Positions 57,553-64,000 of a stretch of DNA of 64,000 nt are shown in pieces; positions within the stretch are counted from its first letter, which is position 1, and each line of letters opens with the position of its first letter. Both the position numbers and the translations under genes were made by a program. The DNA comes from JAAXHF01 sp965242605. GTDB lineage: Bacteria > Desulfobacterota > Binatia > Bin18. The notes beneath the pieces are model-generated. The model searched no databases and was not told where the DNA came from. It saw only the letters and a list, made by a program, of their open reading frames with translations. The stretch lies in NCBI GenBank assembly GCA_965242605.1, contig CBDESS010000001.1:248001-312000 (forward strand), read 5' to 3'.

Positions 57553-58053
57553 ATGTACGGTAGCCACTCCGCAGCGGAGTTCGAGAGTGTTGCTGCCACT
57601 ATCAAGAAACGGCTCAGGTCTCTACACCCGCAGTTGGTCAAGGAAGCGGAAGCGGTTCGTGCTGCCTCTCAGAGCATTGGGCATGAGGGTAGAGTGAGGT
57701 CTATTGGGATGGCTGCTCGAGTCTCTTACTGCCTGGTCTGCCGAGATCGACGAGACGAGTGGAAGGAAACTGGGCTAGCACGAGGTCGCGTGTTTGATGC
57801 GCTCAAGCATTCGTGGCAGTATCGGGAGTTGGTCAAAGACAGGAAGCTCTTTACCGAGGACCAACGCCAAGATGTGATTGCCTGGCTGAGCCACTATAAC
57901 CTGTATGGGACATACACCATCTGCAAGTCAGTCAACCATCCCGGCTTCTACGGGCTCCAGATTAACGAAGAAGTTCCAGGCAATACGGGCGGCCTCTTTT
58001 CCCGCCCGTATTGCTTCAATAATGCTCGCGGTATTCTCCTCCCGTTCCCGTAA
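57553..58053 (+). CDS. Hypothetical protein, possibly frameshifted at its start
   Basis: A 166-residue frame with natural-looking composition: EFESVAATIKKRLRSLHPQL, AARVSYCLVCRDRRDEWKET, WQYRELVKDRKLFTEDQRQD, VIAWLSHYNLYGTYTICKSV. A frame opening directly at the previous stop (57458: MEAQQDEEEEITPERGALIK) joins naturally to it near 57545 (MTPK/DGMYGSHSAAEF), so one base change could make a single protein of about 195 residues. Family not recognised. GC near 57841-57900 is about 52 percent, lower than neighbours, suggesting acquired DNA. Confidence 0.5.
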   Translation: MYGSHSAAEFESVAATIKKRLRSLHPQLVKEAEAVRAASQSIGHEGRVRSIGMAARVSYCLVCRDRRDEWKETGLARGRVFDALKHSWQYRELVKDRKLFTEDQRQDVIAWLSHYNLYGTYTICKSVNHPGFYGLQINEEVPGNTGGLFSRPYCFNNARGILLPFP

Positions 58054-58172
58054 AGGCCACCAACCCGCCCTGATGTATGGCTAGGCGGCGGGGTTGACTG
58101 CGTGTAGTATGAAGGCTAGCGATTTTGTACCCTGACCCACGCCCGACCGCAAAACAGGGAGGCAGAGCGCTT

Positions 58173-59045
58173 ATGAAATTCGGTATCGTTCCCATCAATC
58201 TGGGGGAGTTCACTGACCCGCGGGTCCTGATTCCGTTTGTGCGACAGGCCGAACGCCTCGGCTATGAGTCGGTCTGGACGGCCGAGCACGTCATTATCCC
58301 CAAACAGTATGACTCGGTGTATCCGTATAACCCCAGCGGCAAGGTGCCGTTTCGGTCCGACGCCCCGATTATTGACCCGCTGGTTGCCCTGAGCTTTATC
58401 GCCTCGGCGACAACACGGCTGCGGCTCGGCACCGGGGTCAATATCCTGCCCCAGACCAATCCTCTCTATCTGGCAAAATGGACCTCCTCAATCGATCACC
58501 TGTCTCAAGGACGCCTGATGCTCGGCCTGGGTATTGGCTGGCTGCAAGAGGAGTTTGCCGCTATTGGCGCACCGTTTGCGCGGCGCGGCAAACGCGCAGA
58601 CGAATACCTGGCCGCCCTGAAAGCCGTCTGGACCGGTCAAGAGGTCGATTTTCAGGGGGAGTTTGTACGCTGGCAGGGCTTTATGATGCGCCCCACACCG
58701 GCCCAGGCCGGCGGGGTGCCGCTGGTCATCGGTGGGGTCAGCCGGCCTGCCATTCGACGCACCGTGCAGTACGGCAACGGCTGGTATGTGATTGGCAAGG
58801 ATGTGGAGGAGTACCGGGCGCATATGCGGGTGCTTGACGAAGAATGTCGCCGTCAAGGACGCAATCGGGCCGAGCTTGAAATCACCGCCTACTGGGACTA
58901 TTACCGCCAGGGCATTGACAGCCTGTCGGTCTACCAAGAGCTGGGGGTGAACCGCCTGTTGGTCAATGTCCATGCCCTGCGCGACACCAGCACGGAGGCG
59001 GCCTTGGAACGCTTCGCCGATGAGGTGATCGCCAAGTCCGGCTAA
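58173..59045 (+). CDS. LLM class F420-dependent oxidoreductase
   Basis: A 290-residue luciferase-like TIM-barrel enzyme that uses F420 or flavin. MKFGIVPINLGEF, AERLGYESVWTAEHVIIPKQ, ATTRLRLGTGVNILPQTNPL, LAKWTSSIDHLSQGRLMLGL, GIGWLQEEFAAIGAPFARRG and RPTPAQAGGVPLVIGGVSRP are the family core. ATG 58173 is preferred (GGGAGG upstream) over an extension. Substrate unknown. Precedes ispH. Confidence 0.93.
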   Translation: MKFGIVPINLGEFTDPRVLIPFVRQAERLGYESVWTAEHVIIPKQYDSVYPYNPSGKVPFRSDAPIIDPLVALSFIASATTRLRLGTGVNILPQTNPLYLAKWTSSIDHLSQGRLMLGLGIGWLQEEFAAIGAPFARRGKRADEYLAALKAVWTGQEVDFQGEFVRWQGFMMRPTPAQAGGVPLVIGGVSRPAIRRTVQYGNGWYVIGKDVEEYRAHMRVLDEECRRQGRNRAELEITAYWDYYRQGIDSLSVYQELGVNRLLVNVHALRDTSTEAALERFADEVIAKSG

Positions 59046-59129
59046 CGATATCCGCCGGGCGGTCCAGACCGTCCGGTTGCGAGCAGGACCCGAATCTGCT
59101 AGCACCGTCCGGTCACAAGAGGACCGGCG

Positions 59130-60380
59130 ATGGCCCGCCAGTTTGATATCCCAGACTTTTATACCAGCCCGATCATCTCGCGGGTCAAAAAGGCGCGCCA
59201 GCAGCAAGACCCGCGCAAACAAGACCTGAGCCCCAGCCTGCTTGACTTCGGTCCGGTACGCTTTATTCTGGCCCGTCACTTCGGGTTCTGCTTCGGCGTT
59301 GAGAATGCGGTTGAAATCGCCTACAAGACGCTGACCGCCCATCCACACCGGCGCATCTTTTTTCTGAGCGAGATGATCCATAATCCCGATGTGAATCAGG
59401 ACTTGCAGGATCGTGGCGTGCGTTTTTTGTTCTCCTCCTCAGGCCGGCAACTGGTCGCCTGGGAGGACCTGAATCCAGACGATATCGTAGTCGTCCCGGC
59501 TTTTGGGACAACGCTCGAAATCCAGACCAGCCTGGCCGCCCGGGGGCTTGACCCCTACACCTACAACACGACCTGTCCGTTCGTTGAACGGGTGTGGAAG
59601 CGCAGCGCGCAGCTCGGCACCCAGCACTACACGGTTGTCGTGCATGGCAAAGCCGCCCATGAGGAAACCCGGGCGACCTTCTCACATAGCGTCCAGAATG
59701 CTCCGACTGTGGTTGTCCTCAACCTGGCCGAAGCCCGGTTGCTGGGTGATATCATCCGGGGGAAATTCGGACCGGCGACCCAAGCTGTCTTTTTTGAGCA
59801 CTTTGGCCATAAATGTTCTCCAGGGTTTGACCCGCGCCGGCACCTCGAACGGCTCGGGGTCGTCAATCAAACCACCATGCTGGCCTCGGAAACCCGGGCA
59901 ATCAGCCGGGTCTTGAGCCACGCCCTGGCCGACCGCTACGGCGAGGACCGTTTGGCCGAGACCTTTGCCGACACATCAGATACCCTGTGTTATGCGACCA
60001 ACGAAAACCAGAACGCGACCTATGCGCTGATTGAGCACGGTGCCGACCTCGGTCTGGTTGTCGGCGGCTATAACTCCTCCAACACCTCTCATATTGTTGA
60101 GCTGTGCCAGGCGGCCATGCCGACCTATTTCATCCAGAACGCCGACGACATTGTGTCCGCGGACACGACCCGGCACTTTCTGATGGGCACCCACCAGGTC
60201 ACCCACACAACAGGCTGGCTGCCGGCCAGCCGTCCGCTCGATATCGCCCTGACCTGCGGTGCCTCGTGTCCTGACGCGGTGGTGGACCGGGTATTGCTGC
60301 GCACCCTGTCCTTCTTTGAGCACCCCTGTCCGCTCGAAGATGTCCTGCGACCCTTTGGACGAGAGCAGAGCTCGCCCTGA
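59130..60380 (+). CDS. ispH: 4-Hydroxy-3-methylbut-2-enyl diphosphate reductase
   Basis: Final step of the MEP isoprenoid route, yielding IPP and DMAPP with a [4Fe-4S] cluster. The 416 residues carry the three cluster cysteines: GFCFGVENAVEIAY, NTTCPFVERVW and LTCGASCPDAVV. Also present are FFLSEMIHNPDVN (substrate His), VVHGKAAHEETRA and LVVGGYNSSNTSHIVELC. The enzyme is the long form, with about 50 extra N-terminal residues, as in plants and cyanobacteria rather than the 310-residue E. coli enzyme. Ends 14 nt before the type III methyltransferase gene. Confidence 0.95.
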   Translation: MARQFDIPDFYTSPIISRVKKARQQQDPRKQDLSPSLLDFGPVRFILARHFGFCFGVENAVEIAYKTLTAHPHRRIFFLSEMIHNPDVNQDLQDRGVRFLFSSSGRQLVAWEDLNPDDIVVVPAFGTTLEIQTSLAARGLDPYTYNTTCPFVERVWKRSAQLGTQHYTVVVHGKAAHEETRATFSHSVQNAPTVVVLNLAEARLLGDIIRGKFGPATQAVFFEHFGHKCSPGFDPRRHLERLGVVNQTTMLASETRAISRVLSHALADRYGEDRLAETFADTSDTLCYATNENQNATYALIEHGADLGLVVGGYNSSNTSHIVELCQAAMPTYFIQNADDIVSADTTRHFLMGTHQVTHTTGWLPASRPLDIALTCGASCPDAVVDRVLLRTLSFFEHPCPLEDVLRPFGREQSSP

Positions 60381-60394
60381 GATTGTGAGCCGGT

Positions 60395-62281
60395 GTGAAA
60401 AAGATCACCGTCAACGACCCGGAGACGCGCTCGGCGGACGTCGTCGCCACTAGCGTTGAGCACCTGAAAGCGCTGTTTCCCGAGGCGTTCACCGAGGGCA
60501 AGGTTGACTTCGCGGTGCTCAAGCATCTGCTCGGCGGCGCGGTGGCTGAGGGTGAGGAGAAGTACGGCCTCACCTGGCACGGCAAGCGCCGGGCGCGGCA
60601 GCTCGCGCTAACGCCTTCCACCGGCACCCTGCGCCCATGCCCAGAGGAAAGCCTTGACTGGGAGAGCACACAGAATCTGCTGATCGAAGGCGACAACCTC
60701 GAAGTGCTGAAACTCTTGCAGAAGAACTACGCCGGAAAAGTGAAGCTCATCTACATTGACCCGCCCTACAACACGGGTAAGGATTTCGTCTACCCGGACG
60801 ACTACCGCGACACCATGCAGAACTATTTGAAGCTCAGCGGCCAGATTGACGGCGAGAGGCGAAAACTGTCATCAAATACCGAAGCCTCGGGTCGCTTTCA
60901 TACCAACTGGCTGAACATGATGTACCCGCGGTTGAAACTGGCCAAAAATTTACTCTGTCAGGATGGCCTCATCTTCGTGAGTATAGACGATGGTGAGCTT
61001 CCCACGCTGCATATTGTAATGGATGAGATACTTGGCGAAGAAAATTTCCTGGCGACCTTCGTTTGGAAAAGCAGGCAAAACAAGGACAACAGAGCGGTCA
61101 CCGGCGTGTCGATCGATCACGAGTACCTTATTTGTTACGGAAACAGAATCCGCGGTTCCGCCCGCGATAGCAGTCAATACTCAAATACGGATGGAGACCC
61201 TCGTGGCGATTGGGCGAGCGCAAACATGGTTGGAATAGCGACAGCCGGCCAGCGCCCGAACCTTCACTATGACCTCATCAACCCGAAAACGGGAATAAAT
61301 TACGGCTGCCCGGAGATGGGGTGGCGATACGATCACAACACGATGTGCCGCCTAATATCCCAGGATAGGATATTATGGCCGGCAAAAGCCGATGGCCGCC
61401 CGCGCCGCAAGTCATTCTTGAGTGAACTCGAATCGGATTTTCCCGGGTTTTCTACGGTCGTTGGCGAAGGAACTTTCACCAAAGACGGCACTGCTGATTG
61501 TGATAACCTTTTCGACTCCAGGGTTTTCAGCTTCCCGAAGCCCGTCCGCCTCATTCAGGACGTGATCGAACAAGGGTCGCAAGACGGAGATATTGTTCTC
61601 GATTTTTTTGCCGGGTCGGGAACGACGGGTCACGCAACGATAGGCCAGAACACTGTTGACGACAGAGGTCGCAGGTACATCCTTGTCCAGCTTCCTGAAC
61701 ATCTTGATCCGACGAGTAGAGACCAGAAAGCCGCCGCCGACTTTTGCGACAAGCTTGGCAAGCCGCGCAACATCGCCGAACTGACCAAAGAACGTCTTCG
61801 CCGTGCCGCCTCGAAAATCACAAACGACAATCCGCCGTTCGCCGGCGACCTCGGCTTCCGCGTCTTCAAGCTCGATACCTCCAACATTCGCGCCTGGGAG
61901 CCGGACCGGGATAACCTGGAAAGAACCCTGCTCGACAGCGTTGATCACATCAAACCCGACCGAAGCGAGCAGGATATTCTCTACGAGTTGCTGCTCAAGC
62001 TCGGCCTCGATCTGTGTGTCGCCATCGAGACCCGGACGATTGCCGGCAAGGCCGTGTATGCTGTCGGTGCCGGCGCGTTGATCGCTTGCCTTGACAAGAG
62101 TATCGCCCAGGCAGAAGTCGAACCGCTGGCCTTTGGTATTGTTGGCTGGCGTGGCGAACTGGCGTCCGCCGGCGACACCAGCGTCGTCTTTCGTGACAGC
62201 GCCTTTGAAGACGATGTGGCCAAAACCAACATGGCGGCCATACTGGAGCAGCACGGATTGGGGAATGTGCGGAGCCTGTAA
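60395..62281 (+). CDS. Type III restriction-modification methyltransferase (Mod)
   Basis: A 628-residue N6-adenine methyltransferase of the beta class: motif IV IYIDPPYNTGKDFVY (Asp122) comes before motif I DFFAGSGTTGHATIG (403-417). The recognition domain lies between, about residues 190-395. That segment is lower in GC (45 percent at 61021-61080 by hand count, against 68 percent at 62521-62580), consistent with recognition-domain exchange. N-terminal features HLKALFPEAFTEGKVDFAVL and FHTNWLNMMYPRLKLAKNLL are typical. Start GTG 60395. The restriction gene starts 4 nt after its stop. Confidence 0.94.
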   Translation: MKKITVNDPETRSADVVATSVEHLKALFPEAFTEGKVDFAVLKHLLGGAVAEGEEKYGLTWHGKRRARQLALTPSTGTLRPCPEESLDWESTQNLLIEGDNLEVLKLLQKNYAGKVKLIYIDPPYNTGKDFVYPDDYRDTMQNYLKLSGQIDGERRKLSSNTEASGRFHTNWLNMMYPRLKLAKNLLCQDGLIFVSIDDGELPTLHIVMDEILGEENFLATFVWKSRQNKDNRAVTGVSIDHEYLICYGNRIRGSARDSSQYSNTDGDPRGDWASANMVGIATAGQRPNLHYDLINPKTGINYGCPEMGWRYDHNTMCRLISQDRILWPAKADGRPRRKSFLSELESDFPGFSTVVGEGTFTKDGTADCDNLFDSRVFSFPKPVRLIQDVIEQGSQDGDIVLDFFAGSGTTGHATIGQNTVDDRGRRYILVQLPEHLDPTSRDQKAAADFCDKLGKPRNIAELTKERLRRAASKITNDNPPFAGDLGFRVFKLDTSNIRAWEPDRDNLERTLLDSVDHIKPDRSEQDILYELLLKLGLDLCVAIETRTIAGKAVYAVGAGALIACLDKSIAQAEVEPLAFGIVGWRGELASAGDTSVVFRDSAFEDDVAKTNMAAILEQHGLGNVRSL

Positions 62282-62285
62282 GGCC

Positions 62286-64000
62286 ATGCAACTCCACTTC
62301 GATCCCAGGCTTGACTTTCAACTCCAGGCCATAGAGGCGGTCTGCGACCTGTTTCGGGGCCAGGAGCTATGCCGGCACGAGTTCACCGTTGCCCACGACC
62401 CGGCGGGACACCAAACGCGGCTCGCTTTTCCCGAAAACGAGCTTGGCGTCGGCAACCGGCTGTCCTTGCCCGACGCGGAAATCCTCACCAACCTGAACGC
62501 CGTCCAACTCCGCAACGGCGTGCCTCCCTCGCCGGCCCTGGACTCCGGTGACTTCACCGTCGAGATGGAGACAGGGACCGGCAAGACCTATGTCTACCTG
62601 CGGACGATCTTCGAGTTGAACCGGCGCTACGGCTTCACCAAGTTCGTCATCGTCGTGCCGTCGGTGGCGATCAAAGAGGGCGTCTATAAATCGCTCCAGA
62701 TGACAGACACCCACCTTCGGGCCCTCTATGCGGGAGTGCCCTTTGAGTATTTCCTCTACAACTCGGCCAAGCTGGGGCAGGTACGGAACTTTGCCACCAG
62801 CCCCCACATCCAGATCATGGTGGTAACGGTCGCCGCCATCAACAAACAGGCCGTCAACACCCTCTACCGGGACAGCGAGAAGACCGGTGGCGAGAAGCCG
62901 ATTGACCTGATCCGGGCCACCCGGCCCGTCCTGATCGTGGACGAGCCGCAGAGCGTAGACGGCGGTCTGGGCGGGCGTGGCAAAGCCGCGCTCGAGGCCA
63001 TGCAGCCACTCTGCACCTTGCGCTACTCGGCGACGCACGCCGACAAGCACCACATGGTCTATCGGCTTGACGCCGTGGATGCCTACGAACGCAAGCTGGT
63101 AAAGCAGGTTGAGGTGGCCTCGGCTACAGTCGAAGACGCCCACAACACGCCCTATGTCCGCCTGGTGTCAACCAGGAATCGGCGGGGCACCGTCAGCGCC
63201 ACGGTCGAGCTTGACGTTGAGGCGGCTGGAAAAGTCCGCCGCCGGGAAAAAATTGTCCAGGACGGCGACCATCTCGAACACACCACCGGGCGGGCCGTCT
63301 ATCGTGATTGCCGCATTGGTGAGATTCGGGCCGAGAGAGGGAACGAGTTTATCGAACTCCGGGTGCCCGGCGGCGAGCACTATCTCCGCTTGGGACAGGC
63401 CTGGGGGGATGCGGACACGCTCGCCGTCCAGCGCGAAAAGATCCGCCGGACCATCCGCGAGCACCTTGACAAAGAGAAGCGTCTGCGCCCGCAAGGAATC
63501 AAGGTGCTCAGCCTGTTCTTCATTGACGCGGTAGACCGCTACCGCCGGTACGACGAGGGCGGCAAGCCTGCCAAGGGTGCCTACGCCCGAATCTTTGAGG
63601 AGGAGTATCGGCGGCTGGCCGGTCATCCAGACTACCGGCCCCTGATTGAAGACAGCGCCGTTGAGGACGTGCATAACGGCTACTTCTCCATTGACAAAAA
63701 GGGCGGCTGGACCGACACCACGGAGAACACCCAGACCAACCGCGACAACGCCGAACGCGCCTGCAATCTGATCATGAAAGACAAGGAGAAGCTCTTGAGT
63801 CTGACTACACCGCTCAGGTTCATCTTCTCCCATTCGGCGCTGCGCGAGGGCTGGGACAACCCCAACGTCTTCCAGATCTGCGCGCTGCGCGATATGCAGA
63901 CCGAGCGAGAGCGGCGGCAGACGATCGGCCGCGGTCTGCGCCTGTGCGTCAATCAGCAGGGCGAGCGGGTTCGCGGCTTCGATATCAATACGCTCACCGT
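62286..64000 (+). CDS. Type III restriction endonuclease subunit (Res), cut by window end
   Basis: About 571 residues visible of an SF2 helicase-nuclease that cuts after ATP-driven DNA translocation. It starts MQLHFDPRLDFQLQAIEAVC, with Walker A in VEMETGTGKTYVYLRTIFEL (near 97), LIVDEPQSVDG (DExx box near 218) and LRYSATHADKHHMVYRL (motif III). RETWxx-like FIFSHSALREGWDNPNVFQI and TERERRQTIGRGLRL (motif VI) follow. The nuclease domain with its PD-(D/E)XK motif lies beyond the window. It follows mod by 4 nt, so the two form a complete type III operon. Confidence 0.94.
   Translation, partial: MQLHFDPRLDFQLQAIEAVCDLFRGQELCRHEFTVAHDPAGHQTRLAFPENELGVGNRLSLPDAEILTNLNAVQLRNGVPPSPALDSGDFTVEMETGTGKTYVYLRTIFELNRRYGFTKFVIVVPSVAIKEGVYKSLQMTDTHLRALYAGVPFEYFLYNSAKLGQVRNFATSPHIQIMVVTVAAINKQAVNTLYRDSEKTGGEKPIDLIRATRPVLIVDEPQSVDGGLGGRGKAALEAMQPLCTLRYSATHADKHHMVYRLDAVDAYERKLVKQVEVASATVEDAHNTPYVRLVSTRNRRGTVSATVELDVEAAGKVRRREKIVQDGDHLEHTTGRAVYRDCRIGEIRAERGNEFIELRVPGGEHYLRLGQAWGDADTLAVQREKIRRTIREHLDKEKRLRPQGIKVLSLFFIDAVDRYRRYDEGGKPAKGAYARIFEEEYRRLAGHPDYRPLIEDSAVEDVHNGYFSIDKKGGWTDTTENTQTNRDNAERACNLIMKDKEKLLSLTTPLRFIFSHSALREGWDNPNVFQICALRDMQTERERRQTIGRGLRLCVNQQGERVRGFDINTLT

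Overview
The window is GC-rich and gene-dense, with short spacers, many ATGA or 1-nt overlaps, and frequent GTG/TTG starts. The gene set suggests an uncultivated lineage near the old Deltaproteobacteria, such as Binatota or Tectomicrobia. It includes a bacterial-type aldehyde ferredoxin oxidoreductase, an outer-membrane DUF1302 protein beside an RND transporter and a YCF48 beta-propeller, an F420-type LLM oxidoreductase, a deoxyhypusine-synthase-like protein and RRM proteins. That placement is inference; there is no rRNA in the window.

Layout. 1-5.4 kb (minus strand): truncated tungsten-type aldehyde oxidoreductase, decayed small secreted genes, a MobA-MoaD fusion, and an RND paralogue that seems to have lost its transmembrane acidic relay. 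5.5-11.5 kb (+): YCF48 / RND / DUF1302 export-like set. 11.7-15.3 kb (+): Gld-type ABC operon. 15.5-16.5 kb: two RRM RNA-binding genes behind a perfect hairpin. 16.5-20.7 kb (minus): purH-purD-DUF1015. 20.8-22.5 kb (+): thiS-thiG-thiE, then tRNA-Thr(CGT). 22.7-27.1 kb: SLC5-type symporter, an acyl-CoA carboxylase collapsed by internal deletion, and an aminotransferase. 27.2-34 kb: a lower-GC defence island with a HicB-like protein, a TIR-like protein, an AbiJ/HEPN-like protein and a complete type I restriction-modification system. 34-40.1 kb: accessory metabolism (FAD oxidoreductase, dimethylformamidase-like large subunit, Nudix, HbpS-like, a broken acetamidase, EthD and SnoaL-like proteins). 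40.1-50 kb: argS, dprA-topA-trmFO, lipoproteins, NYN-CSD protein. 50-56 kb: TPR and LolB-like lipoproteins, NadD-like, DHS-like and CysQ-like proteins, and a two-domain rhodanese. 56-64 kb: epimerase, small hypothetical genes, LLM oxidoreductase, ispH, and a type III restriction-modification system running off the window.

Best finds. (1) The rhodanese at 55194-56021 has an in-frame TGA exactly at the catalytic cysteine. The frame then continues through a conserved C-terminus, and a SECIS-like hairpin with a GGC loop follows 17 nt after the TGA, so it is very probably a selenoprotein. (2) HicB-like, TIR-like and AbiJ/HEPN-like genes lie together in a lower-GC segment against a type I restriction system; this is a candidate undescribed defence module. 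(3) Genome decay is visible: two genes have collapsed by internal deletion plus frameshift, and in-frame microduplications occur in three genes. If the assembly is noisy, some of these could be artefacts.
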